Notes under the pieces: generated by a model
Database searches by the model: none
Told to the model about the DNA's origin: nothing
The model's input: the letters and a program-made list of their open reading frames with translations, nothing else
Position numbers and translations under genes: made by a program
Assembly (NCBI RefSeq): GCF_027923905.1
Contig: NZ_AP026966.1
Location: 744,001 to 808,000 of the forward strand
Length of the DNA: 64,000 bases
From: Massilia varians
GTDB lineage: Bacteria; Pseudomonadota; Gammaproteobacteria; Burkholderiales; Burkholderiaceae_D
Direction: 5' to 3'
Part shown: positions 45,792-54,898 of the stretch, piece by piece
How the letters are laid out: each line of letters opens with the position of its first letter
How positions within the stretch are numbered: position 1 is the stretch's first letter

Positions 45792-47654
45792 CTAGCGTCC
45801 CTGCACCACGACCTGCCCGCGCAGGTCGCCCATCATGCGCTCGAGCGCCGGCCGCATCTGCCGGTAGTCTTCCGGCGTGCAGGTGGCCGCCGTGTGGCGG
45901 AACTGCAGGCGGCGCTTTACCACCACCTCATTGCCCTGCCGCGCATACTGCGAGCGGTAGAAGAACCTGCCGTCATCCACCGTCACCCCTTTGGGTAGCG
46001 CCAGCACCCGGGTGCGCGGCGGCAGCGCATAGCGCAGCTCGTCCTCGGCATCGATGGCGGGGCAGACGAATTCCTGACGCCGCTCCGGCTCGCGTCGCAG
46101 GTCGAATACCGCGTCGCCCAGTCCGCCCCAGAAATTGTAGGTGGTGGCCAGCGCGGCCGGACCCGGCAGCCGGACGAAGCCGTCCGTCGCACCGGAAAAG
46201 CCCAGCGTGTAGTCGTCCCGCGGCGAGGCCTTGCCGGCGCTGTCGGTCTCGCCCGGCTCGAACAGGCCATCCCCCGTCTGCCCCAGCCCTGCCAACATGC
46301 GCCGCACGAAGCGCTCGCGCTCGGACTGGGGCGTGCCGCGCACCGCCTGGCGGTAGGGTTCCGCGATGGCGCCGCCGCTGGTGCGCCGGACATGGAAGCG
46401 GCTGCTGCCGTCGCGCGCGATATCGAAGCGCGTCATGGTGCGGCTGCGCGCCGGCTGGTACACCGGCGTGACCGCAAAACTGCCGGAGTCGGCCAGCAGC
46501 ACCGGCTTGCCGAGCAGGGCGGGCGGCAAAAAACCGCCCGCGACCGTGTCGGCGGTCGGGTCGAGGAAGAGCTGCAACTGCGGCACATAGACGATCACGT
46601 GGTTCAGCACGCCTAGCGTGGGCACCGCGGGCAGGCGGTAGGCATCGTCGCCGTTGACCAGCGCGGCGCTCGACGAAATGCCGCTTGCTGCCAGCAGGGC
46701 CTGCAGCAGCACCGCGTGATCCTTGCAGTCGCCATAACGATTCGCCAGCACGGAAGAAGCCGCATGCGGCACCACGCCGCCCGGACCCAGGTAGACCGCG
46801 ACGTAGCGGATATTGCGCCGTACCCAGTCCGACAGCGCGATCGCGCGCGCCCGCGTGTCGTCGAGCCCTTGCGTGAGCTGGCTTGCCAGCGCCGCGATCG
46901 CCGCATCCGGCCTGGCGGCCGCCATGGCGCGCGCATGGTAGGCCTGCGCGAAGGCCGGGTAGTCGGGGAAGGTGGAGACCGCCAGCCGACGGCCATAGTC
47001 GAGGTAGCTTACCGAGCCTTGCTCGATGCGCCCGTTGTCGCCGTCCACGTAGCGGAAGGCATGGCGGCGGCGGCCCGGGGCACCCTCAAGGGCCACCGGT
47101 ACGAAGCCGACGGCGTCGGCCTGCAGCGTCATCGAGGCCGGTAGATCGTAGGTGAGCCGGAAGTCCTTGTGGCGGTAGGGGCGGGCCACCGTGAAATCTT
47201 CGAACTGGCCGGGAAATAGCGGCGTATGGCGCCGCAGCCGATAGCGCAGGGTGAGCGTGTCGCCGGCCTGCACGCCGGGGAAGATGACCACTTTCAGGCG
47301 CGTGTCCTGGAACATGGGAGCGTCGAGCGATGCCGCTTCGTGCTGGTCGCGGATCTGCTGCGGCCCGACCGCCACGCGGCGCCCGTCGGGCTTGATGGTC
47401 CATGCTTCGATGGATTCCACCCTGTCGAGCGAGCCATTGAAGCTGACGAACTGCTCGGCATGCTGTTCGACGGCGGACGGCGCAATGATGGTTTTGACCA
47501 GCTCGACATCGAGGGTGTAGGCGCCGTCGGCGTCGACCGTGAAGTGCTGAGTGTGCCGCTCGATCATCACCGAAGGGTCGGTGCCGCCGTCGGCTGCCGC
47601 CATGCGAACGCAGGCAAACAGCAACACCAGGAACAAGACGAGTCGAAAGGGCAT
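45792..47654 (-). CDS. DUF3857 / transglutaminase-like exported protein
   Basis: The 620-residue protein has a signal peptide (LVLFLVLLFACVRMAAA). An N-terminal beta-rich DUF3857 domain (about residues 25-210) is followed by a transglutaminase-like fold with the Cys-His-Asp triad implied by NRYGDCKDHAVLLQALL (Cys), LNHVIVYV (His) and LDPTADTV (Asp). A C-terminal beta domain of about 200 residues completes it. Such proteins are periplasmic or surface-anchored, and their substrates are unknown. It is divergent from the patatin gene with about 100 bp between starts. Confidence 0.88.
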   Translation of the reverse strand: MPFRLVLFLVLLFACVRMAAADGGTDPSVMIERHTQHFTVDADGAYTLDVELVKTIIAPSAVEQHAEQFVSFNGSLDRVESIEAWTIKPDGRRVAVGPQQIRDQHEAASLDAPMFQDTRLKVVIFPGVQAGDTLTLRYRLRRHTPLFPGQFEDFTVARPYRHKDFRLTYDLPASMTLQADAVGFVPVALEGAPGRRRHAFRYVDGDNGRIEQGSVSYLDYGRRLAVSTFPDYPAFAQAYHARAMAAARPDAAIAALASQLTQGLDDTRARAIALSDWVRRNIRYVAVYLGPGGVVPHAASSVLANRYGDCKDHAVLLQALLAASGISSSAALVNGDDAYRLPAVPTLGVLNHVIVYVPQLQLFLDPTADTVAGGFLPPALLGKPVLLADSGSFAVTPVYQPARSRTMTRFDIARDGSSRFHVRRTSGGAIAEPYRQAVRGTPQSERERFVRRMLAGLGQTGDGLFEPGETDSAGKASPRDDYTLGFSGATDGFVRLPGPAALATTYNFWGGLGDAVFDLRREPERRQEFVCPAIDAEDELRYALPPRTRVLALPKGVTVDDGRFFYRSQYARQGNEVVVKRRLQFRHTAATCTPEDYRQMRPALERMMGDLRGQVVVQGR

Positions 47655-47751
47655 GGCGGGCTCCGCAAAAGCGACCGATCCATGTTACGCAGCGCCTCGG
47701 AGCCACCCTTGAGTCTGCGCAAGTAGCTTCTTCCTGCCATAATTTCGGCCC

Positions 47752-48846
47752 ATGAAGGCACTCACATTCCACGCCGGGCCGCTGGCCCTGGCCCAGATCG
47801 GCGCGCAGGGCTTGCGCGCGCAGGACATCGCCATCGTGCCGGCCGCAGCCGGCGGCCCCAAAGGATTGATCTTCCAGGCGCTCGACCAATGGATGTTCGG
47901 CGAATGGCTCCCCGGCGCGCCGCGCGAGCGCGTGCTGATCGGTTCCTCGATCGGCGCCTGGCGCATGGCCGCGGCCTGCCAGCGCGACCCGGTCAAGGCC
48001 TTCGCGCGCCTGGGCGAGCTGTACGCGGGCCAGCGCTACACCAGCAAGAAGCCGACCCAGCAGCAGATCAACGAGGTGGTGCAGGGCCTGCTGGCTGAAT
48101 TCGTGCGCGGCCACGAGGACGACATCGTCAGCCACCCGCACCACCGCCTGCACCTGCTGGCGGTGCGCGGCAAGGGCAGCTTGGGATCGCCGGCGCACGC
48201 GCGTGCCGAACTGCGCGGCTTCGCCGCGGCGGCGCTGCACAATGCCTGCTCGCGCGCCTGGCTGGGCCGCATGATGGAACGCGTGGTGATCGGCGATGCG
48301 CGTGCGCAGGCGCCCTGGCTGCGCGAGCGCTTCGACGCCTTCACCACGCATTTTTCCTCGCTCACGCGCCAGAACCTGGCGGCCAGCCTGCTGGCCTCGG
48401 GCACGCTGCCGCTCATCATGAAGCCGGTCACCGGCATCGCCGAGCTGCCGCCGGGCTGTTACTGGGACGGCGGCATCATCGACTACCACCTGGCCTTGCC
48501 CTATGCGAAAGCGGCGGGGGAGGGAAAGGGCAACCTGGTGCTGTACCCGCACTTCACGCAGCACATCGTGCCGGGCTGGCTCGACAAGGGCTTCCCGTGG
48601 CGCCGCGCGGGACGCGCGCACCGCCATTGGCTCGACAATGTGCTGATCGTTTCGCCATCAAGCGAATTCCTGCGCACCCTGCCGCGCGCCAAGCTGCCGG
48701 ACCGGGCGGACTTCAAGTTCTATGGACTCGACCATGACGAGCGTATTCGCAACTGGCAGCGCGCGATGGGGGAGGGGCAGCGCCTGCGCGACGAGCTGGC
48801 CGCGTTCGTGGCCAAGCCCGACCTGTCATTGATCAAGCCGATCTAG
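47752..48846 (+). CDS. Patatin-like phospholipase
   Basis: The 364-residue protein has a patatin fold with oxyanion loop AAAGGPKG, nucleophile Ser in LIGSSIGAWRMA (G-x-S-x-G) and catalytic Asp in WDGGIIDYHL. It has no signal peptide, so it acts in the cytoplasm or at the inner-membrane face on phospholipid acyl esters. The stop TAG is shared in a CTAG tetramer with the stop of the convergent GT51 gene. Confidence 0.9.
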   Translation: MKALTFHAGPLALAQIGAQGLRAQDIAIVPAAAGGPKGLIFQALDQWMFGEWLPGAPRERVLIGSSIGAWRMAAACQRDPVKAFARLGELYAGQRYTSKKPTQQQINEVVQGLLAEFVRGHEDDIVSHPHHRLHLLAVRGKGSLGSPAHARAELRGFAAAALHNACSRAWLGRMMERVVIGDARAQAPWLRERFDAFTTHFSSLTRQNLAASLLASGTLPLIMKPVTGIAELPPGCYWDGGIIDYHLALPYAKAAGEGKGNLVLYPHFTQHIVPGWLDKGFPWRRAGRAHRHWLDNVLIVSPSSEFLRTLPRAKLPDRADFKFYGLDHDERIRNWQRAMGEGQRLRDELAAFVAKPDLSLIKPI

Positions 48847-49538
48847 GACGCGCAGCCCTCGTAATCGGTATCGAACCAGCCGTCGGGCGTGCAGCTGCCG
48901 AGCAGCAGCGCCTGGATACGCGCCGCGCGCTCGTCCAGCGCCGCCGCGTTGCGCGAGGGATGGTAGTGGTTGGGCGCCTTGATCATCGCTACCAGTCGGA
49001 TGAATTCCTCGTCCGTCGTCGCATCGAGCGGCTTGCCCAGGTAGCTGCGCGCGGCCTGCATCAGCCCCTTGACCTGCTGCCCTTCATGCGTGCCCATGTA
49101 GACGGTGGCGGTATAGCGCTGCAGCTGTTCGCCTTTGGACATCCTGGCGTCCAGCACCAGCGCCATCACGTCGCGGCCCAGGTCGATGCGCTTGCAGCAG
49201 TCGAACACGCCACGATAAAACGTCTGCATCAGGCCGGGCACACCGTCGAGCCGGTCCTTGCCGAGGAACAGTTCACGCGCGAGCGCCGATGAAATGGTGG
49301 CCAGGCCCTGGCCCTGGCCGAGGCTCAATCCATGATGTCCGTAGAAATCCGGGTCTTCGACGCGCAGCAGGACTGCTGCCTGGCGGTTGGACAGTTCGAT
49401 AGTCTCCGTCAGCGGAGCCTGGCGGCGCGCGTCGTCGAAGGCGCTCCATGCCCAGCTGGCGGCCACTGCCAGGTAGGCCAGCAGGAGCAGCGCCAGCAGC
49501 ATGGGCAGGCGCCACCAGGCCTTGCGCATGCGACTCAC
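48843..49538 (-). CDS. Divergent GT51 (MtgA-like) transglycosylase-domain protein
   Basis: The protein has 231 residues from GTG 49538, preceded by GGGAG at good spacing; ATG 49529 is the alternative. A single membrane helix (LPMLLALLLLAYLAVAASWAW) is followed by a GT51-like domain. The first motif EDPDFYGHHGLS keeps the catalytic Glu. The second reads GQGLATISSALARELFLG instead of the usual GGSTITQQ-type sequence, and the later LE-x-x-x-SK is LDARMSKGEQ. These changes suggest altered or weakened polymerase activity. Cys pairs (FDCCKR; SCTPDGWFDTDYEGC) may form periplasmic disulfides. It overlaps the patatin stop by 4 bp. Confidence 0.8.
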   Translation of the reverse strand: MSRMRKAWWRLPMLLALLLLAYLAVAASWAWSAFDDARRQAPLTETIELSNRQAAVLLRVEDPDFYGHHGLSLGQGQGLATISSALARELFLGKDRLDGVPGLMQTFYRGVFDCCKRIDLGRDVMALVLDARMSKGEQLQRYTATVYMGTHEGQQVKGLMQAARSYLGKPLDATTDEEFIRLVAMIKAPNHYHPSRNAAALDERAARIQALLLGSCTPDGWFDTDYEGCAS

Positions 49539-49808
49539 CGTAGCACTCCCGATGCGGACAGGGTAGCGGTGATGCCTTGCCATGCTTGGAGCGACATAAG
49601 ATTCCAGAAAATGTGGGTTTTTGATCTTATCAGCTATAAACCCGGCAAAAATACGCGCTTTTACACGCATTCCTCCCTGTAAGCGGACACAACAGCAGGG
49701 GCGAATCACGCCGTTTTTTTCGGCAACGTGGCCCGTCCGAGGTTACAATGTGGGGTTTTGGAGCAGGCATCAATCACGCTCCGCTTTCACCGAATAGAAA
49801 GAGTTCCC

Positions 49809-50900
49809 ATGAGTCTCCAATGCGGCATCGTCGGCCTGCCGAACGTCGGCAAGTCCACCCTGTTCAACGCCCTGACCAAGGCCGGCATCCCGGCTGAAAA
49901 CTATCCGTTCTGCACCATCGAGCCGAACGTCGGCGTGGTCGAGGTGCCGGATCCGCGCATGCAGGCGCTGGCTGACATCGTCAAGCCGGAACGCGTCGTG
50001 CCGGCCATCGTCGAATTCGTCGACATCGCAGGCCTGGTGGCCGGTGCGTCGAAGGGCGAGGGCCTGGGCAACCAGTTCCTGTCGCACATCCGCGAGACCG
50101 ATGCGATCGTCAACGTGGTGCGCTGCTTCGAAGATGACAACGTGATCCACGTGGCCGGCAAGGTCAGCCCGATCGACGACATCGAAGTCATCCAGACCGA
50201 ACTGGCGCTGGCCGACCTGGGCGCCGTCGAGAAAGCGATCCACCGCGAGAACAAGAAGGCGCGCTCGGGCGACAAGGATGCCGCCAAGCTGGTGGCAATC
50301 TGCGAACGCATGCTGCCGCACCTGAACGAAGGCCAGCCGGTCCGCACCCTGGGCCTGGACGCCGACGAGATGGCCTTGATTCGCGAACTGCACCTGATCA
50401 CCGCCAAGCCAGCGATGTATGTCGCCAATGTGTCGGACACCGGTTTCACCGATAACCCGCTGCTGGACAAGCTGACCGAGTTCGCGAAGAAGCAGAATGC
50501 GCCGATCGTGGCCATCTCCGCCGCGATCGAATCGGAAATCGCCGAGATGGACGACGCGGACAAGAAGGACTTCCTGGCCGACATGGGCATGGAAGAGCCG
50601 GGCCTGGACCGCCTGATCCGCGCCGCCTACAAGCTGCTCGGCCTGCAGACCTATTTCACCGCCGGCGTGAAGGAAGTGCGCGCCTGGACCGTGAAGGTCG
50701 GCGCCACCGCCCCGCAGGCCGCGGGCGTGATCCACACCGACTTCGAGCGCGGCTTCATCCGTGCCCAGACCATTTCCTACGACGACTACATCACCTACAA
50801 AGGTGAAGCCGGCGCCAAGGAAGCGGGCCGGATGCGGGCGGAAGGCAAGGAATACGTCGTCAAGGATGGGGATGTGTTGAACTTCCTGTTCAACGTCTGA
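49809..50900 (+). CDS. ychF: Redox-regulated ATPase/GTPase YchF
   Basis: The 363-residue Obg-family P-loop NTPase shows [18 protein letters not shown] and [17 protein letters not shown]. An NVSD motif replaces NKxD, giving ATP preference, and a C-terminal TGS domain is present ([27 protein letters not shown]). It binds ribosomes and acts in stress control of translation. It is the last backbone gene before the mobile region. Confidence 0.97.
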   Translation: MSLQCGIVGLPNVGKSTLFNALTKAGIPAENYPFCTIEPNVGVVEVPDPRMQALADIVKPERVVPAIVEFVDIAGLVAGASKGEGLGNQFLSHIRETDAIVNVVRCFEDDNVIHVAGKVSPIDDIEVIQTELALADLGAVEKAIHRENKKARSGDKDAAKLVAICERMLPHLNEGQPVRTLGLDADEMALIRELHLITAKPAMYVANVSDTGFTDNPLLDKLTEFAKKQNAPIVAISAAIESEIAEMDDADKKDFLADMGMEEPGLDRLIRAAYKLLGLQTYFTAGVKEVRAWTVKVGATAPQAAGVIHTDFERGFIRAQTISYDDYITYKGEAGAKEAGRMRAEGKEYVVKDGDVLNFLFNV

Positions 50901-51027
50901 CTGTTTGCAATGGACCGCACTGGACCTTCTGGACATAATTTTGCTATAACTTATTGTAATTCAAAGAGATTTTTGGATGTCAATGGTCGAGGAAGGTCCA
51001 AGAGAGATTCCAGTGTTCCAATAAATT

Positions 51028-51070
51028 TGGGGGTAGAGGTTGGGGTACGTTTACTGTAGAGTGGGGGTAT
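51028..51070. repeat. Repeated TGGGGTA motifs before integrase gene
   Basis: TTGGGGGTA, TTGGGGTA and GTGGGGGTA occur within 45 bp just upstream of the integrase start. Such short direct repeats near P4-type integrase genes are plausible arm-binding sites for the recombinase. I could not find a tRNA or a matching att duplication within the window. Confidence 0.45.
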
Positions 51071-51093
51071 GTAACCCTCTACCGAAGACGCTC

Positions 51094-52305
51094 ATGCCCA
51101 AGGACCTCCTCACTGACGCCAAAATCAGAACAGCGAAGCCTGCCGACGCCGCCTACAAGCTAGGCGATGGTGGCGGGCTTTTCCTTTTGGTAAATAAATC
51201 CGGTTCCAAGCTATGGCGCCTCAAGTTCCGCCTCGGTGGAAAGGAGGGCCTGTTCGCCATCGGGACTTACCCCGCCGTCGGCCTCGCCGAGGCCAGAGCG
51301 GCGCGCGACGCCGCCAAAGAACTGATCAAGCAAGGGATCAACCCATCCCATCACCGGAAAGACGAGCGGCAGAGAAATATCGACGAGGCCGCAGCCCGGA
51401 AGCGCGCCATGAAGAGCTCGTTCGCCAAGGTGTCTGCCGCCTATCTTGCAGACGCCAAGCCTCACTACACCGAGGGCTCGTATCGAACGAAGGAGTCGCG
51501 GATCAGGAAATTTCTGTCACCCAAGCTCGACGCCCTCCCCATGAACGAGATTGGACCCAATGAAATCAGGCCGATCCTGCTGGCGTGCAAGGAACATGGC
51601 GCTTGGGCTGGTATCCACGTTAAGGGTGATCTCTCGGCGATCTTCGAGTACGCCGTCGTCCATGGTCTGGCCGATTTGAATCCCATCCCTGGGCTGAAAG
51701 GGCTGCTGCGCATTCCGGCCAGTCAAAGCAAGGCGGTGATGACCCCGGCTCAGATTCGCGAGTTCTACCACAAGCTGCGCGCCTATCGTGGCTACCCTGA
51801 AACCGCAATCTGTCTTCGGCTGATCGCACTGACGGCTTGCCGTCCCGGTGAGGCGGCGGACGCAGAGTGGTCGGAATTCGATCTCGAAGCCCGTTTGTGG
51901 CGGCGTCCGGCCGAGAAGATGAAAGCGCGCCGTGATCATGTCAGTCCACTGTCCGAGCCCGTCTTGCGCCTGCTCGACGAGCTTCGCCCGATTACCGGCA
52001 ATGGGCGCTATCTGTTTCCCCATCGAAGCGGCGAGGGCTTCACCACACCCAACCGGTTGACCTATGCGATGCGGGACATGAACCTCGGTCCGCAAACCAC
52101 TCCGCACTGCTGGAGGACGACCTTCTCGACCTGGGCCAACGAACAAGGATTCAGGCCCGATGCGATCGAGCGCCAACTGGCGCACGTCGAGAGCAACAAA
52201 GTCCGCGCGACGTATAACAAGGCGCTTCTGGTAGAAGAGCGACGCAAGATCATGGATGCCTGGGCGGAGAATCTACGTGCGGCTGAGGAGCATCGGCTCA
52301 CTTGA
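51094..52305 (+). CDS. P4-type tyrosine recombinase/integrase
   Basis: The 403-residue protein has the N-terminal DUF4102 arm-binding domain (LTDAKIRTAKPADAAYKLGDGGGLFLLV), a SAM-like core-binding domain, and a catalytic domain with Arg in TACRPGEAADAEW, His-x-x-Arg in TPHCWRTTFSTWA, and the terminal His and Tyr in LAHVESNKVRATYNK. All catalytic residues are present. ATG 51094 gives the standard start MPKDLLTDAKIRTAK. It marks the left end of a mobile region directly after ychF. Confidence 0.94.
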   Translation: MPKDLLTDAKIRTAKPADAAYKLGDGGGLFLLVNKSGSKLWRLKFRLGGKEGLFAIGTYPAVGLAEARAARDAAKELIKQGINPSHHRKDERQRNIDEAAARKRAMKSSFAKVSAAYLADAKPHYTEGSYRTKESRIRKFLSPKLDALPMNEIGPNEIRPILLACKEHGAWAGIHVKGDLSAIFEYAVVHGLADLNPIPGLKGLLRIPASQSKAVMTPAQIREFYHKLRAYRGYPETAICLRLIALTACRPGEAADAEWSEFDLEARLWRRPAEKMKARRDHVSPLSEPVLRLLDELRPITGNGRYLFPHRSGEGFTTPNRLTYAMRDMNLGPQTTPHCWRTTFSTWANEQGFRPDAIERQLAHVESNKVRATYNKALLVEERRKIMDAWAENLRAAEEHRLT

Positions 52306-53197
52306 AGAAGCCGAAAATGGAGCGTTCACATTCTTCGAACTCCAACTCGAAAGCTTCTCGCTCATTTTTCAGCCGGTCTCCCAGAATTAGCTTTCTACGC
52401 AAAATACGATGGCACGCCTGCCATGCGGCAATAATGCGTAATTGCGCCCAAAGTGCGGATCGATGTCGGTTGATCATACGCTCGAGACGTTGAGCGTCAC
52501 CTTTGCAACGTTGTTGGTTATGGGCGGCAAGCAGTTTGTGGGCCTGGAAGAGTACTTCAAACAAGCGGCCAAAGGACATTGGTGATCCATCTGCCTTGTC
52601 ATTCGATGCATGGGATGGCAGCAATCCCTGGTCCGATAAGCACGAGCCATCGGAATCGATACATAACCAGCCGGCGGGTGAATATCCAATTGCTGAGAAA
52701 GGCAACCCTTCGGCAGTGAAGAAAATTTTTCGAGGTATCCATCCGCTGCGGATTGGCGCATCTATCTCAGAAGAAATTACTTCACGATCACTCGCTGTCG
52801 CTGGTCGCGCGGGTTGAATAGCAACAATTTCCAGTAGTTCGTTTCCGGACACACTACTTCGCAGCTCCTTGGCCCTTCGATCTGCGGCTACCTCTTGTCG
52901 GGCCATTTGCCTCCGCGTTGCTGCCCAGCGCTCCCAGCGCAGAGCCTCTCGCCCGGTTCGGGCACGAGCCACGGTATATTTTCGCCAATTAGCGCCGTTT
53001 TGGTCAGTCTCAAGGATCAAGCTTTCTAGCTGGCATCGGGACAAATGAGGAAGGATCGCCTCGATATACCAGAACACTTCCGCGACCAAGGCACCAGGAA
53101 CTGACGGTTCTTGATCGCGCAGCCGCGTACGCCCTTCCGCAAGCAGCGCTACCGCGTATCGTCGCGCCTGATCATATAAAGATTCGTCGATGGGCAT
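52298..53197 (-). CDS. Unrecognised protein, convergent with integrase
   Basis: The 299-residue protein has no signal peptide or membrane helix. The middle is Arg/Ala-rich and helical (TGREALRWERWAATRRQMARQEVAADRRAKEL), followed by a small beta-like region (GWIPRKIFFTAEGLPFSAIGYSPAGWLCIDSDG). The C-terminal third is helical and basic (MINRHRSALWAQLRIIAAWQACHRILRRKLILGDRL). The last 8 bp overlap the 3' end of the integrase gene. Lower GC than the backbone indicates it travels with the element. I do not recognise the family. Confidence 0.7.
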   Translation of the reverse strand: MPIDESLYDQARRYAVALLAEGRTRLRDQEPSVPGALVAEVFWYIEAILPHLSRCQLESLILETDQNGANWRKYTVARARTGREALRWERWAATRRQMARQEVAADRRAKELRSSVSGNELLEIVAIQPARPATASDREVISSEIDAPIRSGWIPRKIFFTAEGLPFSAIGYSPAGWLCIDSDGSCLSDQGLLPSHASNDKADGSPMSFGRLFEVLFQAHKLLAAHNQQRCKGDAQRLERMINRHRSALWAQLRIIAAWQACHRILRRKLILGDRLKNEREAFELEFEECERSIFGFFK

Positions 53198-53281
53198 GGC
53201 CAGTTACTCGTTCTAATTCTCCTTGTTCGGCAGCCTTATTGTACGTGCCACTGGTTCACAGATGAACATGGAGGCACAAGA

Positions 53282-53491
53282 ATGGCTCAACAGGATCAAC
53301 AGACATCCCGAGTATTGCGCAGGCCGAAGGTCCAAGAGCGCACGGGCCTTTCCAAGAGCGGGATTTATTTAGCAATTCAAAACGGGGAGTTCCCCCGCCC
53401 CATCCAGATTGGAAAGCGGGCCGTTGGGTGGCTCGAATGCGACATTGAGGCTTGGCTACGGGAGCGGATCGCACGGCGGGCTGAAGCGTAA
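53282..53491 (+). CDS. AlpA-family DNA-binding regulator/excisionase
   Basis: The 69-residue MerR-like helix-turn-helix protein has VLRRPKVQERTGLSKSGIYLAIQ followed by FPRPIQIGKRAVGWLECDIEAWLRERI, the classic AlpA layout. In P4-like elements this family activates or directs integrase action and excision. It lies just ahead of repA with a 14-bp gap, so co-transcription is likely. Confidence 0.92.
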   Translation: MAQQDQQTSRVLRRPKVQERTGLSKSGIYLAIQNGEFPRPIQIGKRAVGWLECDIEAWLRERIARRAEA

Positions 53492-53505
53492 GCTGGGGAC
53501 GCGTC

Positions 53506-54633
53506 ATGTCAAATCGTTTCCTCGTGGGCGATCCGCCCGGTGTCTTGCTTTTGTGGCGCGAGGGTTACCGCCATTATCTGATCAGCAAAGGCATGCCGCC
53601 AGAGGTGGCGTCCGCTATTGCGGCCAGGATGCCATATCGGGTCGATCTGTACCCTGTTCTCGACCATGATGGGCGATCGCCGGCCAAAAGCTGCGACGTT
53701 GGCTCGAACACCGTTCAGCACGCTACCGGAAAAACCTCTGCAACCGCTTCATGTTCCACGACTGCACGTATGCGCCGTTTGTTGGAGGCCGCGTCCGAAA
53801 TCGCGGTCGAACCACCCAGCGGCGATAACATCGTGTTCCTCCATTCGACAATGTGCCAACTTGGGCTGCCCAGATCGGAAGTCCAGGGCTCAGTCTTCGA
53901 GCGGCGGTGTGGTAACAAGGCGCTCCGCGTGACTGCAGGCTGCCTTTGGGATGGTGAGCGCTTTGTGCAACAGCCCGTTCCATATGGGTCTTTCCCGCGC
54001 TTAATACTTTCAAGGATCAATGCGGCGGCGAAGCGCCTCGATTCCCCGGAAGTATCACTTGGCAGAAGCGGGCGTGAGCTCCTGCGCACGCTCGGCAAGG
54101 ACACGTCCGGCGGCAAGAAAGGGGCGTACACGATGCTGAAGCGCCAGATGCTCGCGGTCGTCGCGAGCCGCTTGATGCTGGGCTTCAATGCTGGCGAGAA
54201 AGCGATTACCAGAGACAGTTCGCCGTTCGAGCAAATCGAAGCATGGCAGGTGAAGGGTGAGCAGCCGCTCGAATGGCCACAAACCATCATCCTCTCCGAA
54301 TCCTACTTCACGGAGCTGGCCGAGCGCGCTGTGCCACTCGACTGGCGCGCGCTGAAGGCGTTAAGAGGATCAGCCCTTGCTATGGATGTATACACGATGC
54401 TCGCCGAACGACTTCACCGTATTTCGGGGCGGTCGTTAGTCTATTGGAGCAACTTCTTCGAGCAGTTCGGTCAGGAGTATCAAGGAAAGCATCCGCTCGA
54501 AGATTTCAAGAGGGCATTCCGGCTGGCTCTGCGAGATGCGCTTACCGTCTATCCACAAGCGCGGGTCAAAAAGGTCACGGGTGGCTTGCTGCTGCTACCA
54601 TCGCCCCCTCCGGTACCGTACAAGGAAAAGTAG
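53506..54633 (+). CDS. Plasmid RepA-type replication initiator
   Basis: The 375-residue protein matches the plasmid RepA C-terminal family: VPYGSFPRLILSRINAAAKRLDSPEVSLGRSGRELLRTLG is followed by GGKKGAYTMLKRQM. Later DWRALKALRGSALAMDVYTMLAERLHRI and the FKRAFRLALRDAL helix appear. The first about 100 residues are low in recognisable structure. The iteron array with DnaA boxes starts 22 bp after its stop, the natural target. It indicates the element can, or once could, replicate as a plasmid. Confidence 0.85.
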   Translation: MSNRFLVGDPPGVLLLWREGYRHYLISKGMPPEVASAIAARMPYRVDLYPVLDHDGRSPAKSCDVGSNTVQHATGKTSATASCSTTARMRRLLEAASEIAVEPPSGDNIVFLHSTMCQLGLPRSEVQGSVFERRCGNKALRVTAGCLWDGERFVQQPVPYGSFPRLILSRINAAAKRLDSPEVSLGRSGRELLRTLGKDTSGGKKGAYTMLKRQMLAVVASRLMLGFNAGEKAITRDSSPFEQIEAWQVKGEQPLEWPQTIILSESYFTELAERAVPLDWRALKALRGSALAMDVYTMLAERLHRISGRSLVYWSNFFEQFGQEYQGKHPLEDFKRAFRLALRDALTVYPQARVKKVTGGLLLLPSPPPVPYKEK

Positions 54634-54654
54634 CATACAGGTGGATGCGGCAGT

Positions 54655-54856
54655 TGTGGATAACCCTGTGAAGGGCCGATGTTATCCACGCGGAATCACC
54701 CCGCGTAACTTCGCGGAATTACCCCGAACGGGCACGCAGAAATCGCCGGACGAGCACGCGGAATTCACCCGTCGGGCGCGAGGAATCACCCCTCCCTAAC
54801 CTGTAAGGTGCCTTTAGCATTTGCCTTTAGTCTCTTTACTCATTGCTGATAATGAG
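54655..54856. other. Iteron-type replication origin (oriV)
   Basis: A perfect DnaA box (TGTGGATAA, 54655-54663) and a near match (TTATCCACG, 54682-54690) flank the beginning of five iterons (54688-54792). An AT-richer stretch follows with two TGCCTTTAG direct repeats and the dyad CTCATT/AATGAG (54838-54855). Initiator gene, DnaA boxes, iterons and an AT-rich unwinding zone in this order form a standard theta origin. Confidence 0.8.
54688..54792. repeat. Five iterons, consensus ACGCGGAATCACCCC, 22-23 bp period
   Basis: Copies start at 54688, 54711, 54734, 54756 and 54778 (spacings 23, 23, 22, 22), so all face the same side of the helix. The core CGGAATCACCC is kept in copies 1, 2, 4 and 5 with one or two changes; copy 3 (ACGCAGAAATCGCCG) is the most diverged. 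Confidence 0.88.
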
Positions 54857-54898
54857 GTGTCTTGGCTGGGGATATCGTCTTGAGGTCAATGATAAGGA

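Noticed and set aside
54688..54792. CRISPR array
   Set aside because: Repeats are 15 bp with 7-8 bp gaps and sit beside repA and DnaA boxes; no Cas genes. They are iterons.
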